64,000 nt of DNA from Hermatobates lingyangjiaoensis (Eukaryota > Arthropoda > Insecta > Hemiptera > Hermatobatidae): the NCBI GenBank assembly GCA_026182355.1, contig JAPFBL010000949.1:16505-80504 (forward strand), read 5' to 3'. Of the stretch, positions 10,472-20,924 are shown piece by piece (position 1 is the first letter of the stretch; every line of letters begins with the position of its first letter). Under the pieces are notes generated by a model. The model saw only the letters and a program-made list of their open reading frames with translations, did not search any database and was not told the origin of the DNA. The position numbers and the translations under genes are program-made.

Positions 10472-10700
10472 ATAAATGATTAAACCACAATAAGAATGGG
10501 AAAACAAGACTAAGATCTTTCAACCGTAACAAGCGGTCTTCGTCAGAGTCAAAAACCCAACTCAAAAACCCAGTTGGGTTTTTGACTCTGACGAAGACCG
10601 CTTGTTACGGTTGAAAGATCTTAGTCTTGTTTTCCCATTCTTATTGTGGTTTAATCATTGATTGTTGTTTCACGTGTTTATGTGAAATCTTTTTATATAT
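10472..10700. mobile_element. PLE family A foldback, well preserved
   Basis: Two inverted arms of about 100 bp meet near 10562-10575. The right arm runs TTTTTGACTCTGACGAAGAC, then CGGTTGAAAGATCTTAGTC, CTTATTGTGGTTTAATC and TTTCACGTGTTTATGTGAAA before the TA-rich end. A hammerhead-like fold lies in each arm, head to head. Confidence 0.8.
10584..10626 (+). ncRNA. Hammerhead-like fold, family A type copy
   Basis: Helix I GACT (10584-10587) pairs with AGTC (10623-10626). Core CTGACGA (10588-10594), extra A (10595), helix II GACCG/CGGTT, GAA (10613-10615), palindromic helix III AGATCT (10616-10621), H17 = T (10622). All parts of a type I hammerhead are present plus the one extra base. The mirror copy lies at about 10509-10551 on the minus strand. 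Confidence 0.6.
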
Positions 10701-10741
10701 AGATAAATAACCACAATGAAAAAATATATATTGGAAACAAT

Positions 10742-10777
10742 GCTCTAAGGCCTTTCGTTATAACATCATCAGAAAGC
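10742..10777 (-). ncRNA. Hammerhead-like fold, family E left arm
   Basis: Reading the minus strand: helix I GCTTT pairs with AGAGC (one wobble), core CTGATGA, extra T, helix II GTT-AT-AAC, GAA, palindromic helix III AGGCCT, H17 = T. Complete by eye; the only deviation is the extra base after A9. Confidence 0.6.
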
Positions 10778-10964
10778 TAAATGAAGTAAAACAAAAAATA
10801 ATTACAGGTTAACTTGGTTGACTGAAGTCTTCAGAATTGCTGGCATCCCTGACTGAATTAATTATTTAATATTCTCAAAATTGAAGGAGTTCTGATCTGC
10901 TTACAGGGATGCCAGCAATCCTGAAGACTTAACTTGTAATTATTTTTTGTTTTTAGATCATTTT

Positions 10965-11026
10965 GCTCTCTGATGATGTTATAACGAAAGATGATGATGA
11001 TGAAGCTGTTGATGAGACCTTAGAGC
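10965..11026 (+). ncRNA. Hammerhead-like fold with a (GAT)n insert in helix III
   Basis: Helix I GCTCT (10965-10969) pairs perfectly with AGAGC (11022-11026). Core CTGATGA (10970-10976), extra T, helix II GTTATAAC, GAA at 10986-10988. Helix III, AGGCCT in the sister arm, is opened by about 26 bp of GATGATGAT-type sequence, leaving AG...CCT as its stem. Confidence 0.55.
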
Positions 11027-11100
11027 ATTGTATCGCATATATATTTTTTATTGTGGTTATTTAATCCATGTTTTGCATCACGAGTTATTGTTGATTATTA

Positions 11101-11103
11101 ATT

Positions 11104-11146
<43 letters not shown>

Positions 11147-11515
11147 TAAAAGAAACCGTCCAGAGAACTTTTTTAAATAAAATGAATTCAAAACGAAGAA
11201 AACACACAGAAAGGCACAGACATAGTTATTTGAATTTATTTTATATATATATATATATTTCTTATTGTGGTTTGATCATTCATATATATATAGATACATA
11301 TATATGTGTGTGTGTGTTTGTTCATATGGACTTCCAGAGATGCATAGAACCATAAAAAAGTTTATAGTTCATGAGTTGTCCAGGGAAGGATATATGATTC
11401 GTTCCCATGGTGACCAATAAGAGAGTAATTTGTAGGTCCATGAGTGCGTTTCTTATAAACACCCAGTTACTTATTGTGGTTTATTGTGGTTACTTATTGT
11501 TCTTATTGTGGTTGA

Positions 11516-11575
<60 letters not shown>
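11101..11575. repeat. (TA)n tracts and PLE end fragments
   Basis: TA runs at 11108-11142 and 11519-11573 and a GT run at 11304-11318. Fragments such as CTTATTGTGGTTTGATCAT (11261-11280) and GAAAACACACAGAAAGGCAC are ends of PLE terminal repeats. Positions 11330-11470 are not recognised. Confidence 0.55.
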
Positions 11576-11578
<3 letters not shown>

Positions 11579-11687
11579 GAATTTAAAAAGAACACATAGA
11601 AAGGAAACCACTGAACTCACTACTATATTTCGATGTCCTCGTCTTCAGGAAAGAAGTGAATCGCTCCAAAGGCTGATAACGACTCTG

Positions 11688-11690
<3 letters not shown>
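11576..11690 (-). mobile_element. Solo PLE terminal repeat
   Basis: On the minus strand: TTCTTTCCTGAAGACGAGG, ACATCGAAATATAGTAG, GTGAGTTCAG, then a pyrimidine-rich CCTTTCTATGTGTTC to the TA tract. It has the core-hairpin-GAAA and GTGAGT layout, but helix II is only two base pairs, so the fold is weak. Bounded by TA tracts on both sides. Confidence 0.5.
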
Positions 11691-11717
<27 letters not shown>

Positions 11718-11719
<2 letters not shown>

Positions 11720-11848
11720 ATATATATACAGGAAGGAAAGAAGAAGGTATTCAGAAACCTTGAAAAACTAGTGAAGAAAATGACATCAGCGAAATACGGT
11801 CAGCTGTTCAACGAAATATGCTTAAAAGAAGGACTGCTTCCAAATTTT

Positions 11849-11890
<42 letters not shown>
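11718..11890 (+). pseudogene. PLE ORF N-terminal fragment ending in (TA)n
   Basis: The frame reads FRNLEKLVKKMTSAKYGQLF, then NEICLKEGLLPNFTN and continues as IYIYIY through the TA repeat. It aligns with the pieces at 62.9, 63.1 and 63.8 kb (FRKIEKLVKKQVSAKFGVIF, CIKEGLLPKFTNI). Known PLE proteins have a conserved N-terminal stretch of the form FL..C....L.P.G before the reverse transcriptase, which I take this to be. The reading frame is cut at the TA tract, so no RT is encoded. Confidence 0.65.
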
Positions 11891-11893
<3 letters not shown>

Positions 11894-11906
11894 TATATAT
11901 ATATAC

Positions 11907-12480
11907 AAGGTGGTTGGTAACCCTGTTGCTAGACGACAAGTGGTTTTAAAGAAAAGTTTCTTCCGACAACACATTGTTTAAAGAATTAAGAAATTATAAA
12001 AGGTTTAATATTTTGTATGGAAGCCATAATGTGTCTCGAACAGCTTGAATCTCGAAGAATATGATCAGAGTAGCGATTCAAAGAGATTAGTATCAAACTC
12101 ATGTTGTTCCTACACATCTTGCAGATAAAACCTATAAGCTTGCATTTGCATAACCATCAGTATCGACTTCTGGGATCATCTGAGCCTCCAGCCTCTCATT
12201 CAGAATTGCTTTTACGTGTTCAAAAGAGCTTAAGTATGGTCAATACTCCACACCAGTCAGTTAGATCAAACAAATCAATGCCTCAGCTCTTCATCAAGTG
12301 TTTTGTATATTTGCTAGAAAGCTTAGAGTACTGTTGTGAAAAAAAAACATACTTCAGCAGCAATACATTTTCAGAGTCTTTCAAAAACGGGATCACGTTT
12401 TCATCCAAAATAAGCTCCCGTCCAAGTTTGTAACTCTTCTTTAATTATCCACAGTGAAGCACAAAAAAAGTTCACAATAT
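11907..12480. other. No feature recognised
   Basis: A long open frame at 12101-12433 shows no family signature. Base composition is closer to 60 percent AT here than in the flanks. I see nothing to name. Confidence 0.35.
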
Positions 12481-12492
12481 TCACAAATATAA

Positions 12493-12839
12493 ATCATTAG
12501 TTGTGCAATCCGTAATTATGGGGTATTTACTCATTCTGAGGTAAAATGGATAAACAAACAAAAGTCTCCTACACGAATGAAGTTTTATTCAACAACAACG
12601 CGTTTCGAACACTTTGTATTCATCATCAGGAAGACACCAAGGATGTGGTGCTAAAGGGTTGGTCCAGTGAAAATAACAGCAAAACAAACAACAGTTGTTC
12701 TCACTGGACTAACCCGTCAGTACCACATCCTTGGTTTCTTCCAGATGATGAATACAAAGTGTTAGAAACGCTTGTTGTTGTTGAATAAAACTTCATTTGT
12801 GTGGAGACTTTTCTTTTTTTATCCATTTTACCCCCAGAA
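12493..12839. mobile_element. PLE family B foldback with 12-bp target duplication
   Basis: Left arm: CATTAGTTGTGCAATCCG, TCTCCTACACGAATGAAG, CAACGCGTTTCGAACACTTT, CATCATCAGGAAGACACC. Right arm is its inverse, ending TTTGTGTGGAGACTT and TATCCATTTTACC. Centre arms include TGGTCCAGTGA / TCACTGGAC. TCACAAATATAA flanks it at 12481-12492 and 12840-12851, an exact 12-bp duplication. The left arm is longer than the right at the outer end. Confidence 0.85.
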
Positions 12840-13019
12840 TCACAAATATAAGTACAAAAGTCAGGTAAATAAACCTGGAAGAAAATATTAAAAAAAAATC
12901 CTCGGTGAACATTCCACTCTGTTTGGTCCTCTACTCTTTCATTTGGCCATGTCATTCTTTTATCATTTTATTGTATACAATTCCAGTTATTTTTGTTAAC
13001 TTTTAACTTGTTATTTATA

Positions 13020-13110
13020 TTATAGAAGTTTACCTGACGATGAACATGAAGTGTTCAAAACGCGTAGAATAAAAAAAAAGAATTTTTTTTTAAGTATGGT
13101 GACTTTGATT
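13020..13110 (+). mobile_element. Single family B arm fragment
   Basis: CCTGACGATGAACATGAAGT and TTCAAAACGCG match the hammerhead-like centre of family B (core CTGACGA, extra T, helix II GAACAT/GTGTTC, ACGCGT), with GAA changed to AAA. A-rich after that. Confidence 0.55.
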
Positions 13111-14848
13111 TATCTATTTACCCCAGTATAAAAAAAGTGTGAAAATAGAAAAAAGTGTGCAGTCCATAGTTTTGTCTTTTCCTCCCTAAAAAAACGTTAT
13201 GTACCACTCTATATATGAAATACCAATAGCAATGGCAGAATAGTGCTCTAAACCTTCGGGGCAAGCATGCTAACTACTAAAATTAAACCTGACTTAGTAA
13301 AAACACAAAGTAAGTATACAAGTAGTACCTGACAGTTACTTGTCAAATACAAGTTTATAATTAATATATTGAGCTATTATTTTTGAAAGTGATATAAGTC
13401 GACTTTTTTTTAAAAAAAAAAGAGGTAACGGTAATTTTAGTAAGATATAGACATCTTCTCTTCATACTTTTAATTATACATTCAATGGAGTACGATTTTG
13501 CCATGAAGTAAAAGAAAAACGTTTTGCTATAAACTGTTACCGCAAAAATATTTTTTTTTGAAAGTGGAATAAGTCCATTCCTAATAGTTATAATTAAAAC
13601 AACTTTCTTATTGCAATTATTATTGATTATTTTGACTGCACTGTGCACTGTGTATTTATGAATACTTCACTAAACTAGTAGTAAGACAAATAAATCAAAA
13701 TTATAAGTTTTTGTTCTTTTTATTTTAACGAAGTTATTTACATTATACACTTGTTTATTCATATCGCTTTTTTGATATAACTAATATTAACTCTCAATGA
13801 ATTTGATAACTCAAGTATTTAAATGGCTTCATTATTTCTTTTTACATTAAAAATCCATTTTAGTAAAGCTAATGTTCTATAAAAACATGGACTTAAATTT
13901 ATTCTAGTTTTTATTTTTTGTAATACGTTATTTTTGAAAATGGTATTAGTCCATTTTGAGCTAAGGAAATCATTAATATTTTTTAAAAAAAATATTTATT
14001 ATCATTTCATAATAAAATTTAAAAGGTGTATAGTATTAAAAACATTACTCGAATACATTAACGTTTGGCAATATTTTTAAATTAACTCAAATGCAAACCC
14101 TTAATTATCTCGATACATCAAAAAATGGAATTATACCAATTTCAAAAATAACAGCTCAATATGAATGTTTTTCTTATAATTGTTCTTTTTTTTTATATTT
14201 TTAATAAAACATTTATTTTTATATTGTTATTTATTTTAAGAGAAGTAGTAAGCTACAAATTTATTATAAAGCTGTCAGAGGAAATATTTACAGACTTCAT
14301 GAATCATTCTAAAGTACAGGTGGGTGGGGGGGTTGTATACTCCTGATACATCACTCTGACATACTCGTGAATAAGCGCTAATGCAAAGCAGGCGATACAC
14401 TTATTAAAAAAGAAAAAAAAAAAACGTAAAAAAATCAAGATCTAAATCCATCATGACAGTATCATGATGACGAAAATGTCGTCAAAAACATTTCCTTAAT
14501 GCAAGTTTAAATTAATGTCTTTTCACCTTATACACACTTATTTTAAAAATATTCTGTTTTTTAAAACTAATTTTAATTATTTTGAGTAAATCAGGCGAAA
14601 CGTTTTTTGGAATTTAAATAAAAATTGATAAATTATTGTTATTTGAGGGTGACTATAACACTGCGTCTTAAAAAAAAAAAACACTATTGTACTTTCAAAT
14701 AGATAAATATAAAATATGTTTTCCTTATCTCGACCACATATATTTAACACTATTTTTATTTTTTATCGAAGTTTGGTCTAACCAATTTAAATAATGTAAT
14801 ATAATTATATTTTATGTTATTGTAATTAAATTCTGTATTGATGTCGCC
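13111..14848. other. AT-rich, no gene recognised
   Basis: Short frames here are low-complexity. The phrase TGGAATAAGTCCATT near 13565 and TGGTATTAGTCCATT near 13941 recur, perhaps a decayed repeat. Confidence 0.4.
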
Positions 14849-14972
14849 CTGAAGATGTCTACAAATATAGACGAAACTATATTCGTTTTTATTTTATATT
14901 TCAATTTTAACTGAAGATGTCTACAAATATAGACGCAACTATATTCGTTTTTTATTTTATATTTTCAATCTT
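14849..14972 (+). repeat. Two tandem 62-bp hammerhead-like hairpin units
   Basis: CTGAAGATGTCTACAAATA opens at 14849 and again at 14911, a 62-bp period. Each unit has core CTGAAGA, extra T, helix II GTCTA/TAGAC and then GAAAC (first) or GCAAC (second), so the second unit has lost an A of the GAA. Helix I partners are not obvious. Confidence 0.65.
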
Positions 14973-14999
14973 AACAAAATTTGATTGAATAAAATTTGT

Positions 15000-15206
15000 A
15001 GGGTAAAAAACTAATGAAATGGTCTCCACATAAAAATTTAATTATATAAACAACGCGTTTCGAACACGTTGTGTTCTTCTTCAGGCATTAACAAAAAAAT
15101 ACAATGTCATCAGAGATCATTTCTACATACAATGTGGAGACTATTTAATTAGTTTTTTACCCTACAATGAGTCAATACCACATAATAACTGATTGCACTA
15201 CGTTCG
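15000..15206. mobile_element. PLE family C foldback
   Basis: Left: TAGGGTAAAAAACTAATGAA, GGTCTCCACATA, AACAACGCGTTTCGAACACG, TGTGTTCTTCTTCAGGCATT. Right: CATACAATGTGGAGACTATT, AGTTTTTTACCCTACAATGA, CACATAATAACTGATTGCAC. The minus-sense fold (CTGAAGA, extra A, GAACAC/GTGTTC, GAA, ACGCGT) is intact in the left arm; the right arm has lost it. Confidence 0.75.
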
Positions 15207-16300
15207 AATGACTAAAATTGCGTTTGTTTTTTTTACTTGCGCATTGTTGAGTGGAGAGAGCAGATAATGACGTGTACATTTTTTTTTTTTTTTTGTTTAA
15301 GGAGGTAAAATGCATTTACACACGTAGATAAGGCAGAATACCAACTTAACAGTTGTCTTAAAATGTTAAGCCAAAGTTAATCTAACATTAGAAGATATTC
15401 TTTGAGAATTATGTCTTGCATGATAACTGCAACTTGTGGTTCTGGGTAGACCAGTGGTTTGCGTGCTTGCCTTATTTGAGTCCAATATGAAAGAATTATA
15501 TCAATCTAAAAGGCAAGGAGGAACGAAGCATCTCTTGAATTATAGTGAATAATAATGGAATATAATACTTTCCTTTTTGAATTCAGTACTTAAAAAAAAA
15601 AATCAAAATTTAACTGATTCCAAGAAAAGTAATTACTTTGAGTAAATTGGACATCATCAAGTTGTTAGCTTGTTTGAGTATTAGCCAATTATAAAATGAC
15701 TGGAGTCAAAAAAAAAAAGGATATTTATTCTCCTGCGTGATATATCTAATAGTTTTTTGTCTTGAAGCCTCTGAAAGTGGCTATATTATCACTTATGACA
15801 TGAAGAAATAGACCTTTATTGCTTTTTTTACTGTGAAAATAAAACAGCTACATTGGCCTTATCACAGTTTGGATGTTTGCTAGGAATATATGTCGGCACA
15901 ATGCAGACCATATATTCTGACAGTTTTTGTGACTCAGCTAAATCATTCATTTTCCTGTTTTATATTACACCATTTATTCTTAACACTACGAACTGTATTC
16001 TAACAAGGCAATAAAAAAAACAATCTTTAATATAAACTGAAGTCAGCCAATTTTGAAAATATTGTGTATTTCAATCTCTCATTACTGAATTGTTTTTTCT
16101 CCACTCTTACTTACAGGGAGGACATCTTATTTTGTATTAAAGATAATATTTAGTATATTCAAACCTCTTTTGCAATTTTGTAAATTGTATTTGTTAAAAC
16201 GTGTTATAAAAATTTTGCAATCATGCCAAAACAGTCGAAGGTTTTTCCGGTTAAGATTGTTATTCCTTTAAATAATGTAAAATTAACTTTTCTTAGTTTA
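15207..16300. other. No gene; possible SINE head scrap
   Basis: CAGTGGTTTGCGTGCTTGCC at 15451-15470 resembles the A-box side of the SINE head, but the rest of the SINE is missing. Nothing else recognised. Confidence 0.35.
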
Positions 16301-16465
16301 AAAAATTCTTACTTCTGCCTATGAAAATGGTTTTAAAATAAAACCGAAACGTCGGCAATGAGAGTTTGATTTTTGAACCTAGAAAATATAAACGAATCCC
16401 GATTAGATAACACACCTATTCTATCAAACGGTCGATATATTAGTGAATCTGTTGTATATATATAC
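16301..16465 (+). mobile_element. PLE family D terminal repeat fragment
   Basis: TTCTTACTTCTGCCTATGAA, then GGTTTTAAAATAAAACC, GAAACGTCGGCAATGAGAG and ATTCTATCAAACGGTCGATA match 35.5 and 59.1-59.4 kb. The frame after the fold reads in other copies as IFYPGKLTEPRLENTPIL, a coding piece of the element. Ends at a TA tract. Confidence 0.65.
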
Positions 16466-16469
16466 TTGT

Positions 16470-16650
16470 AGGTTAGAGTTTAAAGCACAGTGAGAAATTA
16501 GAAAACTGGCTAAAATTTTTAACAAAAACAACAGGTATTTAGTCTTCGTCGGAGTCCCACCAATCCTGTTGTTATTTATACTGAAACAACGGTCACTTGT
16601 TTTAGTAGAAAGATCTCAGTCAATTTTCTGACTTCTTTCTGTGGTTTAGA
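16470..16650. mobile_element. Decayed family A foldback
   Basis: TTTAGTCTTCGTCGGAGTCC on the left and TAGAAAGATCTCAGTCAATT with CTTTCTGTGGTTTAG on the right are old family A arms; the AAGATCT helix III word survives on the right. Confidence 0.5.
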
Positions 16651-16719
16651 AGTTTGAGTTTATTGTAAAAGCCTTTTATGCTAGTAGCTTCAAGAACAAC
16701 CCATGAACTTATATATCCA

Positions 16720-17042
16720 TGGGTCAGGCATGCCAGATGGTTAACGTACTCGCCTCTGAGCTGACAGTACAGGGGTTCGATTCCCACCTCACCATCGATT
16801 TATTCACGCGGAAGATGAATAAATCTGAGTACATCGCCCTTGGAAAGGACGTTAAGCCATCGGTCCCAAGCCTGTACGATGTCAGGTAACTCGTTAAAGA
16901 TCCCTACTCAAAATTCTCTTAAGTTAAGCAAAATTTAGGAGTCCTAATATATAGATTTGGTAGAATCACCGATTAAACAAAAAGTCGGTCAACGGCTGAC
17001 GTTATCACCGCTAAGAGATCAGTTTAAAAATAAAAAAAAATA
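16720..17042 (+). mobile_element. tRNA-derived SINE, tail type A
   Basis: Head with GATGGTTAACGTACTCGCC and B box GGTTCGATTCCC; body CGATTTATTCACGCGG, GTACGATGTCAGG; tail AACGGCTGACGTTATCACCG, GATCAGTTTAAA and poly-A. Confidence 0.85.
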
Positions 17043-17720
17043 TATAGATGCATGGTCTATACATGACACTTTTAAAATACATTCTAATTCGCTGATGTAT
17101 GTCGTTCATAGGTAAAATGGGTAACAATTAACAAATGAGACAGATTTCGATCACTAAAACAGCACTAATCGACGAGTTTAGAATATTGGAAAAACGGGAA
17201 GAAAAAATTGACAGTTCCTAAAAGCGCATACAATTCTTCCATACATATGTACCAAATTCGTTTCTGGAGAGTTATAAGAAATGTTCCTACTTAATTAATA
17301 ATTATTTTTTTAATTATCATTAAAATTATTACTTGATAATTAGTGTTATAATAATTGTAGATGTCGATGCCGATAGCAAATTACGTCCATTTTACAAGAG
17401 GTCCACGAAATAACAGATCGCCACCGGCTTTCAAGCTCTAATAACTTTGCAAAAGCTTGCTTCCCATAAGTTGTTTTCTTCTCTTTTGCTGATTTATATA
17501 CCGTTTTTTTTCTGCCCATTGCTATTTTAAACTTTTAACTCAACTTTTTATAACAAACCCATTATCTGAACAGTTTTTAATTTATTTTTAAATGCATCCT
17601 ACCTAGAATCTTAAAGTTAAATAAATTTTCTCAATTTAAACCAAAATGTTTAAACACTTTATTATATTAAATATAAAATTATATCAAATTAAAATTATAT
17701 TATATTTTGGAATTAATTCT
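17043..17720. other. AT-rich, no feature recognised
   Basis: Positions 17385-17500 are less AT-rich but without motif or frame support. Confidence 0.4.
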
Positions 17721-17938
17721 AAGGTAGTGCAATTAGTTATTATGTGGTATTTACTCATTGTAGGGTAAAAAGCTAATGAAATGGTTTCCACATATAAAAA
17801 TTTAATGATAATTCTCTGATGACATTGTATTTTTTAGTTAATGCCTGAGGAAGAACACTACGTGTTCGAAACGCATTGTTTATACCATTAAATTTTTATA
17901 TGTGGAGACCATTTCCTTAGCTTTTTACACTACAATTT
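17721..17938. mobile_element. PLE family C foldback
   Basis: Left outer end GGTAGTGCAATTAGTTATTA and GGTAAAAAGCTAATGAAATG. Plus-sense fold: GCCTGAGGAAGAACACTACG, TGTTCGAAACGCATTG, then the shared AAATTTTTATATGTGGAGAC and TTAGCTTTTTACACTACAA. Here the fold survives in the right arm, the opposite of the copy at 15.0 kb. Confidence 0.75.
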
Positions 17939-18376
17939 TAAAATTAAATTATAAAATATATATTTAATTTTAATTATATATTAAAATTATATTATATTAA
18001 AAATCAAATAATAATCCTATAATGTTCAAAGATTGGTTAGAATTTTTGTCTACCTGAAAAAGAAGATCTCATACAACGAATAAATATAAAAATAAATACA
18101 GAAGAAAGGAATAAATAAACAGATATATTACTCAAATATAGAGATTTTATAAATACTGTAGAAAATAAAAAGAGTAAAAAATATAAGAATATCGTAAAGT
18201 TTATAATGAAGAAATGGGGAAATAAACATAAAATAATAAAGGTAATACTAGATCAAAATACATTAAAGATATGATGTAAAAAATTAAATATTGCTCATAA
18301 AGGTAAAAGAATGGAGGTTTCATGGTAGGTATATACAAAAATGATAGATAGATAAATGAGTAATATATTTATATAG
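17939..18376. other. AT-rich, no feature recognised
   Basis: Extremely AT-rich with no named repeat. Confidence 0.4.
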
Positions 18377-18522
18377 GTAGGCAGCAAATCTTCTTTTAAA
18401 GATGTTGAATTGAAATGTGCAGTAGCCTCTGCATTTACGACTTTTTTACTGACTGTCTCTAATTTTCTGATTATTCTTCTTTCATTTTGGGGTAATTTCC
18501 AAATTAATTTTTCCCGAGACAT
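18377..18522 (-). pseudogene. PLE ORF N-terminal fragment, family F left arm
   Basis: Minus frame reads EKLIWKLPQNERRIIRKLET, VSKKVVNAEATAHFN and STSLKEDLLPTYINI. The same layout as the other PLE N-terminal pieces (basic helix, then F..T.L.E.LLP.Y.NI). It is the left arm of a foldback whose right arm lies at 18786-18912 with the frame broken by small indels (ATTACCCCAAAAATGAAAG and CAGAGGCTGCTGCATATTTC match). Confidence 0.65.
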
Positions 18523-18589
18523 TTGAACTTTACTAGTTAGAATAACTTATCATGACTAGTTAAATGAATAAGCAACTAACTTATTTACT

Positions 18590-18626
18590 CACAAGCTTTC
18601 GACTATACAGTAGCCATCGTCAGGTA
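18590..18626 (-). ncRNA. Hammerhead-like fold, family F left arm
   Basis: Minus strand: helix I TAC/GTG (one wobble), core CTGACGA, extra T, helix II GGCTA...TAGTC (one wobble), GAA, palindromic helix III AGCT, H17 = T. Confidence 0.55.
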
Positions 18627-18693
18627 ATAATTTCGTTTTCCACATTTAAAAAAAACAAAATTAAAAGTTATATAAGATGAAACAAAAAATTAT

Positions 18694-18730
18694 AACCTGG
18701 CGATGACTACTGTATAGTTGAAAGCTTGTA
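18694..18730 (+). ncRNA. Hammerhead-like fold, family F right arm
   Basis: Mirror of 18590-18626 with core CTGGCGA (A6 changed to G), helix II GACTA/TAGTT, GAA and AGCTT. Probably damaged. Confidence 0.5.
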
Positions 18731-18785
18731 AGTAAATAAATTAGTTGCTTATTCGTTTAACTTAGTCCAATGATACGTTTTTCCA

Positions 18786-18912
18786 ACTGCTAAAGTTCAA
18801 ATTTCTCTGGCAAAGTTAATTTGGGAATTACCCCAAAAATGAAAGAAGAATAATTGGAAAAAATTCGTAAATGCAGAGGCTGCTGCATATTTCAATTCAA
18901 CATGTTTGAAAA
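18786..18912 (+). pseudogene. PLE N-terminal fragment, family F right arm, decayed
   Basis: Inverse counterpart of 18377-18522. Peptide pieces LIWELPQK and AEAAAYFNST are recoverable, but the frame has at least one shift and a stop soon after. Confidence 0.55.
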
Positions 18913-19655
18913 AATATATTTGTGCATAGCTAAATAAATGAATCCCATAATTAAATGTATAATTAAGTGCATAATTAAATAAATGGAAAAGTTATTATGT
19001 CTTGAAGTTTGTAGCTATAACACTTTTTTTTTAGATTAAATCAATCTTCATTTAATGATTATAAAATTTATATATTTTGTTGTAGTTTACTTTTCTTTTA
19101 TATGCTATATTATGAATATTGTGACCACAATGATTCAAAGTTGGTTTCTTTGTATATAAAAATTTTGAAAAATATTTTATTTATGTCATCTCTAATAAAA
19201 TATTATGAACCGTAAATGGTAAAAATACATAAATAGAATGAAACAGTAAGTTGTTCCAGTGCAGGTATATTACTGAGTAAAACTGATACAGTCAGGGCTA
19301 AGTAACAAAAAGCAGGCCCTGATGCCTGGGGTTATAAACGAAACGTCGCCTATGCCTCCAACATGTTACAGAACCATAAACCTCTAATAACTGTTTTATA
19401 TCAGTAAAACTAACTAGGTATTCCACTTTATAGACAACCGTTATTAAAATGACGATACTTTAGATTCAAGATGATTCTACTGGCCTGAATATCATAAATA
19501 TTTTACAGCAAGTCTATATTATTGGAATATTTACCAAATTATATTCTTACGTATCTGATACAGAAACTCATCAGCCTAGGAATGACTTTTCACAAATCTA
19601 AACAATCTTTCGTCTAGTCTTAGTTATGGTATGTTTAAGTCGGAGCATATAATTA
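18913..19655. other. No gene; doubtful fold at 19312-19350
   Basis: CCCTGATGCCTGGGG, then GTTATAAACGAAACGTCGCC looks like a broken member of the hammerhead-like set. The rest is unremarkable AT-rich sequence. Confidence 0.35.
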
Positions 19656-19720
19656 CTAACGTAGTGCAATCAGTTATTATGTGGTATTTACTCATTGTAG
19701 GGTAAAAAGCTAATGAAATG
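19656..19720 (+). mobile_element. Outer end of a family C PLE repeat
   Basis: GTAGTGCAATCAGTTATTAT, ACTCATTGTAGGGTAAAAAG and CTAATGAAATG, then it switches to unrelated sequence. Confidence 0.6.
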
Positions 19721-19929
19721 TAAGAAAGAGTAAAAACTATCCGCTAGCTGTCAACCCTCTTAGAATAGGCTATTGTCTTCGTAACGAAAGTGTCAAGTTT
19801 GAAGAGACCGTTAATAATGTTTATAATATTTGATCTATTAAATTAAATTTAATTAGAGAGGATTCAATAATATTTCTTAACAACATTGATTTTTCTAAGG
19901 TAATAAATTCAGCTCCTGCCCAATCTTTA

Positions 19930-20050
19930 TATATACACTTTAAACATAGAAAAAACACAGAAAGACACTCGAATCATTCGATATTTCGACATCCGTCGTC
20001 ATTGGAAGAATGCGAAGACTGCGTTGAAAGAAACTGTCTGGCCTCCCCAT
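19930..20050 (-). mobile_element. Decayed solo PLE terminal repeat
   Basis: Minus strand: CAATGACGACGGATGTCGAA, ATATCGAATGATTCGAGTG, then CTTTCTGTGTTTTTTC and TA. Same layout as the other TA-bounded solo units but with a poor core. Confidence 0.4.
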
Positions 20051-20084
20051 ATATATTTAAAATTTAATAAAATAAATAAAATAA

Positions 20085-20247
20085 TATAAACCCAATAAGA
20101 AAATGGGAAACAAGACTAAGATCTTTCAACCGTAACAAGCGGTCTTCGTCAGAGTCCATTTTTGACTCTGACGAAGACCGCTTGTTACGGTTGAAAGATC
20201 TTAGTCTTGTTTCCCATTTTCTTATGTGGTTTATCATTGATTTTATA
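20085..20247. mobile_element. PLE family A foldback, nearly perfect inverted repeat
   Basis: Arms of about 60 bp with almost no loop: AAAATGGGAAACAAGACTAA ... TTAGTCTTGTTTCCCATTTT. The plus-sense fold is at about 20164-20206 (GACT, CTGACGA, extra A, GACCG/CGGTT, GAA, AGATCT, T, AGTC). The full 5' and 3' ends are shorter than in other copies. Followed by (TA)n. Confidence 0.8.
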
Positions 20248-20262
20248 TATATATATATATAT

Positions 20263-20924
20263 ATAAAGAAGTAAAATATTTTGAATTCAATCTGGGATTT
20301 TACAATCAAGTAAGTATACTAGAAGATTAGCAATTTGAATGAAGGCACTTGTTCTGATTAAAACCACAGAACTATTAATATATAGTGAGTGTTATATCAC
20401 TTTTTTGATTGAATAATCATTAATCCATTATTAATTAATTAATTATTTTTGAATTATTATGTTGATATTTTATCATGCAAATATTGAAAGAATGTGATGA
20501 TATATTAGATAAAATATATGTATAATATATGTAAACATTTTCTATGAAATAAAGAACTTGTTAAAATGATTTATGTCTTGAAATGGCTAAAGTAAAACAA
20601 AAAGTAATACCATTATTGGAATTCTATATAGACTAGTTGCTTGTCAGAGTAAGGGACAAATGAAAGGGGGGCTGAAAAAGAGCAAAGTTAACTGTTTGAA
20701 GACTGATGGCGTCGTTTGAAGCAAGCTTGCTTCAGATTGTTTCTCCTCTTCTAATGCTGACATACACAAACATTGTCCTCATACTTTCCTCCAATACAAA
20801 TCTTTTAGTATATAAACTTTTTCAAAAGGAAACAATACATTGTAAATCCTTTTATATTATCTGATAAGCATAGAGATACATTACAAAATCATTCTTTTTA
20901 AACTCTGCTAAAGATATTAATTGT
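20263..20924. other. No feature recognised
   Basis: AT-rich; no shared repeat words detected. Confidence 0.4.

Larger units (their letters stand above)
10701..11100. mobile_element. PLE family E foldback
   Basis: Left arm 10701-10850 and right arm 10895-11085 are inverted: AACAATGCTCTAAGG / CCTTAGAGCATTG, GTAAAACAAAAAATAATTAC / its reverse near 10938, and GCTGGCATCCCTG / AGGGATGCCAGC. Each arm holds a hammerhead-like fold. The right end TTTTATTGTGGTTATTTAATCC resembles the outer end of family A. Confidence 0.75.

Noticed and set aside
10472..10700. Rho-independent terminator or CRISPR-like repeat
   Set aside because: The strong inverted repeat is a dispersed eukaryotic foldback element; there are no spacers or prokaryotic genes.
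12101..12433. 110-codon open frame
   Set aside because: No conserved motif, no splice support, no repeat match; open frames of this size are expected by chance in 64 kb.
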